Source: Lachnospiraceae bacterium (GTDB lineage Bacteria > Bacillota > Clostridia > Lachnospirales > Lachnospiraceae). From it: a stretch of 64,000 nucleotides of DNA. Position numbers and translations under genes: made by a program. The notes under the pieces were generated by a model. The model did no database searches and was not told the origin of the DNA. It was given only the letters and a program-made list of their open reading frames with translations. Of the stretch, positions 26,197 through 36,163 are shown piece by piece. Each line of letters begins with the position of its first letter. The first letter of the stretch is position 1. The stretch is taken from contig JALCKY010000005.1 in NCBI GenBank assembly GCA_022647575.1, positions 1-64,000 on the forward strand. The letters are read 5' to 3'.

Positions 26197-29158
26197 TTAT
26201 AAAAGACTTTCCGTATGAAGGAACCGTTTCTTCTCTTTCCGGATCATGGCTGCCGACCCGATGACGCAGATATTCCTGTCCTTCAGGACTTCCGCCACGA
26301 TCGGCGCAAGCTTCCGGATATCTTCATCCGTGCAGGAAAGGACTTCGTCCCTCTCCTTCTGTCTCTGCTTCTGCGTAACGCCGTTCATGTACGCCATCAG
26401 GGCAAGTGAATCATAAATCGAAGGCGTGAACGGAATGTCCTGGCCGCTGATCGTCCCGATCACGTATTTCGTCATCGTGTCTTCGTCGGCATGATAATTC
26501 TTCAGATACTCCGGCAGCGCTTCATAGACATCAATGGACTTTCCGAGATTCGGGTCCCGGTAAGTGCGGAAGCAGCCATCGCCTTCACGGCGGAAGTTCG
26601 CTCCGCAGCCGTAGGCACCGCCCTTGACCCGGATATTGATCCACAGATAATCATAATTCATCATCTGGCGCAGCACCTTCATGGCACCCGTATAGCGACG
26701 GGACGGATCACTGAACCTGCCGGCATCCGCTACAAACTGGATCTGTCCGGCTGTCTCAAATCCCTCGCGCAGGTTTCCGAGCGGCCTGAACTTCAGGCGC
26801 TTCGTGATTTTCGTGCCTTCCGGCAGCGAATCGGCAAAAGCGGCCAGCGGTTTTTCAATCTTCGGCATGCCTTTCTCTTCGGCAGTTACCGATACCAGCA
26901 GGTTTTTCTGCGTGAACAGAATTCCCGCCAGTTTCGAAAGCTTCGCGGAAACGGAAGCCGGGTCTTTCTTCATTTCTGCTTCAATGCCGCCCAGGCTTCT
27001 GTAGAAACCGATGCCGGAGGTCGCATCGCCGAATGCCGCATCCGATGAGAAATAAGCCGATGCCCTCATCCCGGCAGAAATATGACCAGCCTGCATCAGA
27101 GTCATCTGCAGCTGCATTTTCGTCTCCATCAGGATTTCCGTAAGCCTCTTGGCATCCCCGTACCGGGAATTGATCACGATTTCCTTCAGGAGCGAAAAGC
27201 CCGTACGCATTTTCGGATACAGGGCTTTCATCTTGAATCCGAAATAAGGACGGCAGCTGCCGGCATCTTTCAGATCGTCATAGACCGAAAGGCCTCCGAG
27301 GATTCCGCCTGTATTGACGCTGATTTCATTGTAGAGATCCTGATAGGAATACTTTTTGGTATCGACATAGCCGATCACGGATTTCAGGAATCCGAGATAC
27401 GGAATCAGTTCTTCCGGCACGCCCGATGCATCAAACAGCGCGGTCACATAGCCGACGCCGTTCGTCTCCATGAAGCGGCTGACCGTCCTGACGCTTCCGG
27501 CCTTTCCTTCCCGGTTCTCCAGGGTTCTTTCCTTTTTCGGGATATCGGATCTTTTCAGGACCGGCAGGCAGGCCAGGTCTTCTTTTGTCTCCTGCTTTTC
27601 CTGGAAAGCAGTCAGATCCTTCGTCTGCTTCACAAGAGCCTTGATTTCTTTATCCGTCAGGGATTTCTTATATTCGTCCAGTTCCCTGACAATGGCTGCT
27701 TCCCGTTTCTGGGCAAGACCTTTCGACGGGACGATGGCCACAAAGGCACTGTAGGTATTCTTCAGGAATTTCTCTTCAATAAGTTTTTCGAAATAACCCG
27801 TTTCTCCGCGGACCGGTTCCTTTTCCGCTTCCAGCCTCAGTGCCCGGTAAGCGGCATTCTGGCAGTAGGCATCGAAGGGCCGGCCGTCATCATAAAGCCA
27901 GGTGTCAAAGGCATCGATGCCGTACATGAGTCCCTTTGGGTAAATTCCGTAGTCTCCTTCCCGGTAGGCAAACTCAAGCGAGCTGATTCCGGCCAGCAGG
28001 GCTTTCCGGCTGATTCCTTCTTCGACCTGCTTTTTCAGTTCCCTGCGGATGATGCGCAGGAACTTCTCCTTGTCGGAAAGATTGGCTCCCTTTGCCACGA
28101 TGGAATAATACGGCTGCAGGATTCCGTCTTCATTTGAACCGTATACATCGGTGCCGACATGGCTGTCGAGAAGAGCCTGCTTGACGGGCGCGCCCGGAGA
28201 AGAAAACAGGGCATAGTCCAGCACGTCAAAGGCGATGCTTTCCTTCAGGTCAAACGGATCCGCCGTCACGGCGTTGAAGGACAGATAGGTATTGTTCTTC
28301 AGCTGCTCATCGTCTTCCACCGGATATTCGCCGACGAAATTCTTCATTTTCTTAAAGGGCTTCTGCGATGCGATTTCCGAATCCACGGCAAGCGCATCGA
28401 AATCCTTCAGATAGTTCTCATCGATCCAGCTGAGCGTTTCCGCCATATCCATATCGCCGTAGAGATACAGATAGCTGTTCGACGGATGATAGTATTTCCT
28501 GTGGAAGTTCAGGAACTCCTCATAGGTAAGCGTCGGGATGACCGCGGGATCCCCGCCGGATTCCACTCCGTACGGCGTGTCGGGAAACAGCACGTTGAAG
28601 GTCTGCCGGCCGAGTACTTCATCCGGTGAGGAAAAGACGCCCTTCATTTCGTTGTAGACCACGCCGTTGTATTCGATCGGATCGGAAGCCTTCTGGAAGA
28701 CGGCGGCTCCAGCCCTCCTGACGGAAAATGTTCTCTTCGCTGTAGATGTTCGGATAGAAAACCGCATCCAGATAGACATTCATCAGATTACGGAAATCCA
28801 CCTCGTTCATGCTGGCAACCGGGTAAATGGTCTTGTCCGGATAAGTCATCGCATTGAGGAAGGTATTCAGGGAGCCTTTTGCCAGTTCAACAAAAGGATC
28901 CTTCAGCGGATATTTTCTCGAGCCGCACAGGACGGTATGTTCGATGATATGGGCGACGCCGGTTGAGTTTTTCGGGGGTGTGCGGAATCCGATCGTGAAA
29001 ACCTTATTGGGGTCGCTGCACGGGATCAGGAGCACTCTCGCTCCGGTTTTCCGATGCCGCAAAAGAATCCCCTCCGCGTGAATGTCCGGAAGGGACTCCT
29101 GCATGACAATCTCATAGGTTTTCAGCTCTTTCAGTTTCCGGATGCTGTCTTTGTTCAT
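26197..29158 (-). CDS. M16C metallopeptidase (presequence-protease-like), frameshifted
   Basis: This is a large insulinase-clan zinc peptidase of about 986 residues that degrades unfolded or short peptides. The N-terminal part has the inverted zinc motif HIIEH (GVAHIIEHTVLCGSRKYPLKDPF), followed by FLNAMTYPDKTIYP. The frame breaks at 28688-28695: after NIFRQEGWSRRLPE one extra base is present, and the other frame resumes with ASDPIEYNGVVYNEMKGVFSSPD and runs to 26197 without interruption. The second half has the RGGAYG-type motif of M16C C-terminal domains (VKGGAYGCGANFRR). RBS AAGGAGGAAAC precedes the ATG at 29158. Confidence 0.92.
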
Positions 29159-29167
29159 GTTTCCTCC

Positions 29168-29812
29168 TTAAAGTTCTGAATAGCCGAAGCCGTTTACAAT
29201 TGCGTCAATCTTCACGCCTTTCGTGCACAGGTCGCATTTCCCCGGCTTGTAGCTGATGTATCCCGGAACGTCTTTCTCCGAGAAAATCGACTTGATCTCG
29301 CACCCGGAAAGCTTCCGGATATTCGAGAAGATCGCACCGATGCCGCTGACCGTTCCGCCGTAGTAGTTGACAGCCTGCGCGCAGGCGAGCATGGTCTCGC
29401 CGGATGTAATGGAAGCCATTAAAATGAGGCAGTTCTTCTGATAAACCTGCTGGCGGTTGTTGTCCCTGAAAATGAACTGTCCGGATCCCGTAAGTTCCGG
29501 ATCGAGCACGTAAATTGCCTTGTGCGTGTTCATGGACAGGATTCCCTGATTGACAAGATCCTCGGCAAGATAGGCGCCGATCAGTTCCATTTTATCCAGG
29601 CAGATGATCGTATCGACCATTGTCGTCAGAAGATATTTCTGTGCCAGCACATCGGCAACTGCTTTCGCATTGGATGATCTGGTCTTCAGATACGTCATGT
29701 CGAAGAATTGGGAAATATGGGAATTCGGTGTTACAAAATGCCCTGAATAAACGTCCAGCGTAATGTTTGCGCTTTCCAATGACTTGATCTGTGAATGTCT
29801 GCTTTCGTCCAT
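29168..29812 (-). CDS. Phosphoribosyltransferase-like protein
   Basis: The 214-residue protein is organised like an orotate-type PRTase: N-terminal helix, HFVTPNSHISQFFDMTYLKTR, and a PRPP-loop-like segment CLILMASITSGETMLACAQAVNYYGG near residues 130-155 (versus VLIVDDVITTGGT). The loop lacks the two acidic residues usual before the ITSG core, so classical PRPP catalysis is doubtful. C-terminal CDLCTKG may bind metal. It lies upstream of the M16C gene, with only ten bases between, and has its own promoter. Pyrimidine salvage is one guess; a regulatory PRTase-fold protein is another. Confidence 0.6.
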   Translation of the reverse strand: MDESRHSQIKSLESANITLDVYSGHFVTPNSHISQFFDMTYLKTRSSNAKAVADVLAQKYLLTTMVDTIICLDKMELIGAYLAEDLVNQGILSMNTHKAIYVLDPELTGSGQFIFRDNNRQQVYQKNCLILMASITSGETMLACAQAVNYYGGTVSGIGAIFSNIRKLSGCEIKSIFSEKDVPGYISYKPGKCDLCTKGVKIDAIVNGFGYSEL

Positions 29813-29852
29813 AAATAATTCCTCCTTCCGGAAGTCAGATGCTTGTATCAGT

Positions 29853-29861
29853 ATTATAGCA
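29853..29861 (-). promoter_or_regulatory. Extended -10 promoter of the phosphoribosyltransferase/M16C/era run
   Basis: TGC-TATAAT on the minus strand, 40 bases before the ATG at 29812, with AAGGAGGAATTA as ribosome site. The -35 is weak. Confidence 0.6.
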
Positions 29862-29892
29862 TATCCTCATTGTCCTGGGTATTTTTTCGGAT

Positions 29893-29919
29893 AAGAAAAC
29901 GGCAGCCCTGCGGCTGCCG
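29893..29919 (-). terminator. nifJ terminator
   Basis: CGGCAGCC / GGCTGCCG 8-bp stem with a 4-base loop and a TTTTCTTAT tail on the minus strand, 23 bases after the nifJ stop. Confidence 0.85.
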
Positions 29920-29941
29920 CTCTCTGAAATGCAGATGATCT

Positions 29942-32900
29942 TTATTCTGATTTCTCCTGTGCTTTTGCCTTGTAAAGTTCGATGAGCTTGTTCAGGTATT
30001 CGTACTTATCCTTCGCTTCGCCCTCTGCCTTGTCGAAGAGCTTTCTTGCACGGTCCGGATTTGCTTTCATCAGAGCGCTGTAACGAACTTCGCCGTTGAT
30101 GAAGTCTTCGTAGGATTCCGTCGGAGCCTTGGAATCCAGCGAGAAGGCATCCTTGCCTTCTTTAGCCAGTGCCGGGTTGTAACGGAAGTTGAACCAGTAG
30201 CCTGCCTTAACGGCCAGTTCTTCCTCTGTGATGGACTTGCCCATGCCCTTGCGGATGCCGTGGTTAATGCACGGTGCGTAAGCGATGACCAGTGACGGTC
30301 CCGGATAAGCTTCCGCTTCAGCGATTGCCTTGACTGCCTGGTTGTAATCTGCACCGATGGCGATCTGGGCAACATAGACATAGCCGTAAGTCATTGCCAT
30401 GCCGGCAAGATCTTTCTTCTTGGTTTCCTTGCCTGCTGCTGCGAACTGAGCCGTAGCGCCGGTCGGGGTAGCCTTGGAGGACTGTCCGCCTGTATTGGAG
30501 TAAACTTCAGTATCGAAGACCATGATGTTGATGTCTCTGCCGGAAGCAAGGACATGATCCACGCCGCCGTAGCCGATATCATAAGCCCAGCCGTCGCCGC
30601 CGAAGATCCACTGGCTCTGCTTTGCAAGGAAGTCTTTCTGTTTCAGGACTTCTTTAGCCGGAGCTGTCTTGGAAGCTTCAAGAGCTGCGACCAGTTCTTC
30701 TGTAGCTGCACCGTTCTCAGATCCGGATGCAAATGTATCCAGATATTTCTGAGCTGCGCTCTTGACCTTGCCTGTGCCCTTGGCAGCAAGTTCTTCAACC
30801 TTTGCCTTGAGGCCGCCGCGGATTGCGCGGTTGGCAAGAAGCATGCCGTATCCGAATTCAGCAGCATCCTCAAACAGGGAGTTATCCCATGCCGGGCCTT
30901 TGCCTTCCGGAGTGACGGTGTACGGTGTGGACGGTGAGCTGTTGCCCCAGATGGAGGAGCAGCCCGTTGCATTGGAGATCATCATATGATCGCCGAAGAG
31001 CTGTGTGATCAGTTTGGCATACGGTGTCTCGCCGCAGCCTGCGCATGCACCGGAGAACTCAAGGAGCGGCTGCTTGAACTGGCTGCCCTTGACGGAAGCT
31101 TCGCCGAATTTCTCGACGACATCCTTCTTGACCGGAGTGCTTACGAAATAATCGAAATACTTCTGGGTCTTGGCACTTGCATCTGCAGCGCTGACCATTG
31201 TCAGAGCCTTCTCGCCCTTCTTGCCCGGGCAGACATTCGCGCAGGAGCCGCAGCCCGTGCAGTCGTATGCGGAAATGCCGATTGAGAAGCTGTATCCCTG
31301 CATTCCCATCAGCGGCAGGACTTTCGTATCTGCCGGAGCAGCCTTGACTTCCTTGTCAGTCAGAGCGAACGGACGGATGACAGCGTGCGGGCATACATAT
31401 GCGCAGCGCTCGCACTGGATGCAGTTGTCGGAATTCCAGCTCGGGATGTTGACGGCAATGCCGCGCTTCTCGAATGCGGAGGTGCCGGCCGGTGTTGATC
31501 CGTCGACATACTCTTTGAATGCGGAAACCGGCAGGTTGTTGCCTTCCTGTGCGGAAACAGCTGTCTGGATCGTATTGACGAACTTGACGGCGTCTTTGCG
31601 TGCGCCCTTGACCTTTGCATAATCAAGTCCTTCGTCCTTGCAGTTCTTCCATGCATCCGGAACCTTGACTTCGCGGTACTGCTTAGCGCCTGCGTCGATA
31701 GCGTCCCAGTTCTTCTTGACGACATCATCGCCCTTGCGGCCGTAGGTTGCCTTGGCAGCTGCCTTCATCAGTTCGATGGCCTTTGCTTCCGGAATGATCT
31801 TTGCAAGGCTGAAGAATGCGGACTGAAGGATGGTGTTGATACGTGTCGGGCCCATGCCGACTTCGATGCCGATCTTCACGCCGTCGATGACATAGAATTT
31901 AATCTTGTGATCAGCGATATACTTCTTGACCTGTCCCGGAAGATGCTTGTCGAGTTCTTCATCGCTCCATGCGCAGTTCAGAAGGAAGGTTCCGCCGTCT
32001 ACCAGTTCCTGGACCATGTTGTACTTGCGTACATAAGCCGGGTTGTGGCAGGCTACGAAGTTTGCCTGTCTGATCAGATACGTCGACTTGATCGGCTTCT
32101 TGCCGAAGCGCAGATGGGACATCGTGACGCCGCCGGACTTCTTGGAGTCATAATCAAAGTAAGCCTGGGCATACATGTTCGTGTTGTCGCCGATGATCTT
32201 GATGGAGTTCTTGTTCGCGCCGACAGTGCCGTCTGCGCCGAGGCCCCAGAACTTGCAGTTGATGGTTCCGGCCGGTGTCGTGACAAGCGGCTTGCCGATC
32301 GGCAGGGACAGATTCGTGACATCATCTTCGATACCGATCGTGAATTTCTTCTTCGTCTTGTTCTTGAAGACGGAGACGATCTGTGCCGGTGTCGTATCCT
32401 TGGATCCGAGTCCGTAGCGGCCGCCGTTGATGCGGACATCCTTGAACTTGGAATCATGAAGAGCTGCGACGACATCAAGGAAGAGCGGCTCGCCTTCGGA
32501 GCCCGGTTCCTTTGTCCTGTCGAGGACGTTGATGACCTTGACAGTCTTCGGGATAGCAGAGATCAGAGCCTTTGCAGAGAACGGACGGTACAGACGCACC
32601 TTCACGACGCCGACTTTGGCTTTTTCATTCTTGACCATGTAATCGATGGTCTCTTCAATCGTATCATTGACAGAGCCCATGGCGATGATAACGGTCTCTG
32701 CATCTCTTGCGCCGTAATAGTTGAAGAGTTTGTACTTCGTTCCGATCTTGGCATTGACCTTGTCCATATACATCTGGACGATTTCCGGCATGTCATCGTA
32801 AGCCGGGTTGGAAGCTTCGGAAGCCTGGAAGAAGATATCCGGGTTCTGGGCTGAGCCCCTCTGGCACGGATGATTCGGATTCAGGGCATTGTCACGGAAT

Positions 32901-33508
32901 TTCTGGATGGCGTTCATATCGGCCATATCAGCCAGATCCTTGTTTTCCCATGTGCGGATCTTCTGGATCTCGTGGGAAGTACGGAAACCATCAAAGAAGT
33001 TGATGAAAGGAAGAGATCCCTTCAGAGCGGAAAGATGTGCGACCGGTGTAAGGTCCATGACTTCCTGTACGGAAGACTCGCACAGCATGCAGGCGCCTGT
33101 CTGGCGGCATGCATAGACGTCGGAATGATCACCGAAAATGGAAAGGGCGTGTGTCGCAACGGCACGGGCTGATACATCGAAAACGCCCGGCAGATGCTCG
33201 CCTGCTACTTTATAGAGGTTGGGGATCATCAGAAGAAGACCCTGGGAAGCCGTGAAGGTCGTCGTCAGAGCGCCTGCTGCCAGTGAACCGTGGAAGCTTC
33301 CTGCGGCACCTGCTTCGGACTGCATTTCCGTAACCTGTACTTCCTGTCCAAAGATGTTCTTTCTCCCGGCGGTAGCCCATTCATCGACATGCTCAGGCAT
33401 GACCGAAGACGGCGTGATCGGGTAGATGGTCGCAACTTCTGTGTATGCATAGGAAGCATGCGCAGCGGCTTCGTTGCCATCCATGGTTAACCATTTCCTG
33501 TTATCCAT
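29942..33508 (-). CDS. nifJ: Pyruvate:ferredoxin (flavodoxin) oxidoreductase
   Basis: It oxidises pyruvate to acetyl-CoA and CO2 with ferredoxin as acceptor, central to clostridial fermentation. The single-chain enzyme is 1188 residues from MDNRKWLTMDGNEAAAHASYAYTEVA, with YPITPSSVMPEHVDEWA in domain I, two 4Fe-4S ferredoxin motifs (CIQCERCAYVCPHAVI; CTGCGSCANVCPG), a proximal-cluster cysteine CAGCGETPYAKL, and the thiamine-diphosphate domain GDGWAYDIGYGG ... TEVYSNTGGQSSKATPTG. The ATG at 33508 is preferred over an upstream in-frame one because AAGGAGGAA lies right before it. It is monocistronic, with promoter and terminator. Confidence 0.97.
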   Translation of the reverse strand: MDNRKWLTMDGNEAAAHASYAYTEVATIYPITPSSVMPEHVDEWATAGRKNIFGQEVQVTEMQSEAGAAGSFHGSLAAGALTTTFTASQGLLLMIPNLYKVAGEHLPGVFDVSARAVATHALSIFGDHSDVYACRQTGACMLCESSVQEVMDLTPVAHLSALKGSLPFINFFDGFRTSHEIQKIRTWENKDLADMADMNAIQKFRDNALNPNHPCQRGSAQNPDIFFQASEASNPAYDDMPEIVQMYMDKVNAKIGTKYKLFNYYGARDAETVIIAMGSVNDTIEETIDYMVKNEKAKVGVVKVRLYRPFSAKALISAIPKTVKVINVLDRTKEPGSEGEPLFLDVVAALHDSKFKDVRINGGRYGLGSKDTTPAQIVSVFKNKTKKKFTIGIEDDVTNLSLPIGKPLVTTPAGTINCKFWGLGADGTVGANKNSIKIIGDNTNMYAQAYFDYDSKKSGGVTMSHLRFGKKPIKSTYLIRQANFVACHNPAYVRKYNMVQELVDGGTFLLNCAWSDEELDKHLPGQVKKYIADHKIKFYVIDGVKIGIEVGMGPTRINTILQSAFFSLAKIIPEAKAIELMKAAAKATYGRKGDDVVKKNWDAIDAGAKQYREVKVPDAWKNCKDEGLDYAKVKGARKDAVKFVNTIQTAVSAQEGNNLPVSAFKEYVDGSTPAGTSAFEKRGIAVNIPSWNSDNCIQCERCAYVCPHAVIRPFALTDKEVKAAPADTKVLPLMGMQGYSFSIGISAYDCTGCGSCANVCPGKKGEKALTMVSAADASAKTQKYFDYFVSTPVKKDVVEKFGEASVKGSQFKQPLLEFSGACAGCGETPYAKLITQLFGDHMMISNATGCSSIWGNSSPSTPYTVTPEGKGPAWDNSLFEDAAEFGYGMLLANRAIRGGLKAKVEELAAKGTGKVKSAAQKYLDTFASGSENGAATEELVAALEASKTAPAKEVLKQKDFLAKQSQWIFGGDGWAYDIGYGGVDHVLASGRDINIMVFDTEVYSNTGGQSSKATPTGATAQFAAAGKETKKKDLAGMAMTYGYVYVAQIAIGADYNQAVKAIAEAEAYPGPSLVIAYAPCINHGIRKGMGKSITEEELAVKAGYWFNFRYNPALAKEGKDAFSLDSKAPTESYEDFINGEVRYSALMKANPDRARKLFDKAEGEAKDKYEYLNKLIELYKAKAQEKSE

Positions 33509-33531
33509 TTCATTTCCTCCTTGATATATTG

Positions 33532-33557
33532 GAAAAAGTACGGAAATATACTTTTTC
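33532..33557 (-). repeat. Inverted repeat in the nifJ leader
   Basis: GAAAAAGTA, 8 bases, TACTTTTTC: perfect 9-bp arms just before the ribosome site. It does not match the Rex site (TTGTGAA-type). It may be an mRNA-stabilising hairpin or operator. Confidence 0.5.
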
Positions 33558-33569
33558 ATGCTGAATAAA

Positions 33570-33598
33570 ATTATAGCACCTCCGATTTTGAATGTCTA
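33570..33598 (-). promoter_or_regulatory. nifJ promoter
   Basis: TAGACA, 17-base spacer, extended -10 TGC-TATAAT on the minus strand, with about 55 bases of leader before the ATG at 33508. Confidence 0.7.
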
Positions 33599-33658
33599 TC
33601 GAAGGTGCCCATTGTTTCATTAAAAATCCACGATATTCAGCTGTTTTCCGGGAAGGAC

Positions 33659-35299
33659 TCAGTCGTCCTGCTCCTCGTCTTCGTTTGTCGTGTAAACCTG
33701 TCTCTTGCGTGCCATCGCATCGGATGCCAGGTACTCGTCGTACGAGCCGACCTTGTCGATCAGTTCCCCGTCCGGCAGGAATTCCATGATGCGGTTCGCC
33801 GTCGTTTCCACGATCTGATGATCTCTTGTCGAGAAAAGAAGAACGCCCGGGAATTTTATCATGCCTGCATTGAGAGAGGAAATCGCCTCCATGTCGAGGT
33901 GATTCGTCGGCTCGTCCAGAATCAGGACATTAGCCGCGGAAATCATCATTTTTGAAAGAAGGCAGCGGACTTTCTCTCCTCCCGAGAGGACCCGCAGGCG
34001 CTTGATGCCGTCCTCGCCGGCAAAGAGCATGCGTCCGAGGAAACCCCTGACATAAGTCGCATCCTTGATTTCGGAATACTGGGTCAGCCAGTCCGCAATC
34101 GTCAGATCCGAATCGAATTCTTTTCCGGGGTCCTTCGGGAAATAAGCCGTGGACGTGGTGATTCCCCATTTGTAGAATCCGCCGTCCGGTTCCATATTGC
34201 CGCTCAGGATTTCAAAAAGCGCCGTCTTGGCTTTTTCATTGACGCCGACAAATGCAATCTTGTCTTCCCGTCCTATGATGAAGTTCAGGTCACGGAAAAC
34301 TTCCGTGCCGTCAATGGTCTTGCTCAGATGCTCGACGGTCAGGACATCGTTCCCGATTTCCCTTTCCGGACGGAAATCGATGTACGGATACTTCCGGCTG
34401 GAAGGAACCATATGATCCAATTCGATTTTTTCCAGTGCGCGCTTACGGGAAGTCGCCTGCTTGGATTTGCTGGCATTGGCCGAGAAACGGGAAATGAATT
34501 CCTGCAGTTCCTTGATCTTCTCTTCCTTTTTCCGGTTTTCTTCCTTCATCTGTTTGAGAAGCAGCTGGCTCGACTCGAACCAGAAATCGTAGTTGCCCGC
34601 GTAAAGCCGGATTTTTCCATAGTCGATATCCGCCGTCTCCGTGCAGACTTTATTCAGGAAGTAACGGTCATGCGAAACGACGATGACCGTGTTCTGGAAA
34701 TTGATCAGGAATTCTTCCAGCCACTCAATTGCGTCCATGTCCAAATGGTTCGTCGGCTCATCAAGAAGGAGGATGTCCGGGTTCCCGAAAAGCGCCTGTG
34801 CCAGAAGGACTTTGACCTTCAGGGGCCCTTCGAGATTCTTCATCAGTACATGGTGGTATTCCGTGCCGACGCCCAGACCGTTCAGCAGCGATTCGGCATC
34901 CGACTCAGCTTCCCAGCCGTTCATCTCTGCGAATTCCGTTTCCAGCTCCGCAGCCCTGACGCCGTCCGCATCCGTAAAATCTTCCTTTGCATAAATCGCG
35001 TCCTTTTCCTTCATGATCTCATAGAGGCGCTTGCTGCCCATGATGACCGTGTCGAGGACGTCATAAGAATCATACTTGAAATGATCCTGTTCCAGGAAGG
35101 AGATCCGGTTTCCGGGCGTCACGGAAATATTTCCGGAAGTCGTATCCAGCTGTCCGTCAAGGATTTTGAGGAAGGTCGATTTGCCGGCTCCGTTCGCTCC
35201 GATGAGCCCGTAGCAGTTTCCCTCCGTGAACTTGATGTTGACGTCTTCAAAAAGAGCTTTCTTTCCGACGCGGTAGGTTACATTGTTTGCTGCAATCAT
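33659..35299 (-). CDS. ABC-F family ATPase (YkpA/YbiT-like)
   Basis: This soluble twin-ATPase protein probably acts on the ribosome as an ABC-F translation factor. Domain 1 has Walker A GANGAGKST and Walker B ILLLDEPTNHLD, but its signature is degenerate (NLEGPLKVKVLLAQ instead of LSGGxxxR). The interdomain linker (residues about 245-320) is basic. Domain 2 has a changed Walker A (GVNEKAKTALF) and an intact signature LSGGEKVRCLLSK with LILDEPTNHLD. These substitutions fit the YkpA/YbiT branch rather than drug-resistance members. The 546-residue gene overlaps the preceding one by four bases (ATGA). Confidence 0.93.
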   Translation of the reverse strand: MIAANNVTYRVGKKALFEDVNIKFTEGNCYGLIGANGAGKSTFLKILDGQLDTTSGNISVTPGNRISFLEQDHFKYDSYDVLDTVIMGSKRLYEIMKEKDAIYAKEDFTDADGVRAAELETEFAEMNGWEAESDAESLLNGLGVGTEYHHVLMKNLEGPLKVKVLLAQALFGNPDILLLDEPTNHLDMDAIEWLEEFLINFQNTVIVVSHDRYFLNKVCTETADIDYGKIRLYAGNYDFWFESSQLLLKQMKEENRKKEEKIKELQEFISRFSANASKSKQATSRKRALEKIELDHMVPSSRKYPYIDFRPEREIGNDVLTVEHLSKTIDGTEVFRDLNFIIGREDKIAFVGVNEKAKTALFEILSGNMEPDGGFYKWGITTSTAYFPKDPGKEFDSDLTIADWLTQYSEIKDATYVRGFLGRMLFAGEDGIKRLRVLSGGEKVRCLLSKMMISAANVLILDEPTNHLDMEAISSLNAGMIKFPGVLLFSTRDHQIVETTANRIMEFLPDGELIDKVGSYDEYLASDAMARKRQVYTTNEDEEQDD

Positions 35300-35895
35300 T
35301 TCCCTTCTCCTGCTCTTCTGTTTTTCCGGCTGACCAGTTCAATCGTTCCCTGTGTAACCAGATAGGTGACGCACGCGATATAGGCGATATCATCATCGAC
35401 TCCGCGCTGTTCCGTCATGAATTCCTCATGTGTCCCGCGCAGGAAATAAATCAGCTGCGCCGAACTTTCAAAATGAACATCCTTGAAGCAATAGCCGTTG
35501 ATAATGCCGGCACGCACCATCGTTTTCAGCGTCCTCTTCAGTTCGCCTTCAAACGTGCAGTGCTCTGCCATGCTGCCGCTGTAATTCGAGTTGTGCGGCG
35601 AGGTAAAGAAATCAGCCACATAATGGATTACCTCGCCGAGGTTTTTCCAGTAGTTTCCGTCCGGCATGTTTTCTCCTTCATAGCCGTCCGTCAGTCTGCG
35701 GATCGACCTTTCGATATCCCCGGACTTGACATCATAGGAATGCTTCGTCACAAGGAAGGAAGGCTTGCAGTCCGGCAGCAGCGAACCAAGGATAAAGGCA
35801 GCCCGGTGCTGCTGAAGATTCAGCTCTTCCGCCCCGTTTGCCTGAAGATTGTCTGCTATAAAGGATGCCAGCAGGATATGGCTCTTCTTTCTCAT
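35296..35895 (-). CDS. Zinc-dependent phospholipase C-like protein
   Basis: The 199-residue all-helical protein starts MRKKSHILLASFIADNLQ and has the spaced His/Asp residues of the zinc-phospholipase C/S1-P1 nuclease fold: FILGSLLPDCKPSF, KNLGEVIHYVADFFTSPHN and AEHCTFEGEL. No signal peptide is seen, unlike the secreted enzymes, so a cytoplasmic role is likely. Function is unknown. I used the ATG at 35895; earlier in-frame ATGs extend into the promoter zone. A related gene lies at 37280-38218. Confidence 0.7.
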   Translation of the reverse strand: MRKKSHILLASFIADNLQANGAEELNLQQHRAAFILGSLLPDCKPSFLVTKHSYDVKSGDIERSIRRLTDGYEGENMPDGNYWKNLGEVIHYVADFFTSPHNSNYSGSMAEHCTFEGELKRTLKTMVRAGIINGYCFKDVHFESSAQLIYFLRGTHEEFMTEQRGVDDDIAYIACVTYLVTQGTIELVSRKNRRAGEGK

Positions 35896-35978
35896 GCCTT
35901 GTATCATAAGCCAGTGCGTCCCTTTAAACAAGTATTTTTTTCAGGGCAGCGCTTATAGTCATTTCAGGGAGAAAGAGT

Positions 35979-35984
35979 TATAAT
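35979..35984 (+). promoter_or_regulatory. -10 element for the small membrane protein/GTPase pair
   Basis: TATAAT 41 bases before the ATG at 36026. The -35 region is weak. The gap is divergent with the gene at 35296-35895. Confidence 0.5.
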
Positions 35985-36025
35985 GAGGGCACGAACCGAC
36001 ATTTGAACGGAAGGGGCGTGTCTCT

Positions 36026-36163
36026 ATGCGTAAGAAAGATCAGATCAGACAGAATACGATTCTCGGCGTTGCCGTGATCATCTTCATGGGAGTGCTTTTC
36101 ATCATGTCCTGGATTAATGAGCGCATTCCTGCAAAAATCTACCGGAAAGGACTGCGGAAATGA
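36026..36163 (+). CDS. Small single-pass membrane protein (45 residues)
   Basis: A 45-codon ORF encoding a basic N-terminus (MRKKDQIRQN), one hydrophobic helix (TILGVAVIIFMGVLFIMSWI) and a short basic tail. It has GGAAGGGG about ten bases upstream and overlaps the GTPase start by four bases (ATGA), which argues strongly that it is translated and coupled. A role as membrane anchor or partner of the GTPase is inference. I do not recognise the family. Confidence 0.65.
   Translation: MRKKDQIRQNTILGVAVIIFMGVLFIMSWINERIPAKIYRKGLRK

Noticed and set aside
33509-33559. Upstream in-frame start of nifJ (MKKYISVLF...)
   Set aside because: It lies in the leader hairpin, lacks a ribosome site and precedes the conserved MDNRKW start that has AAGGAGG.
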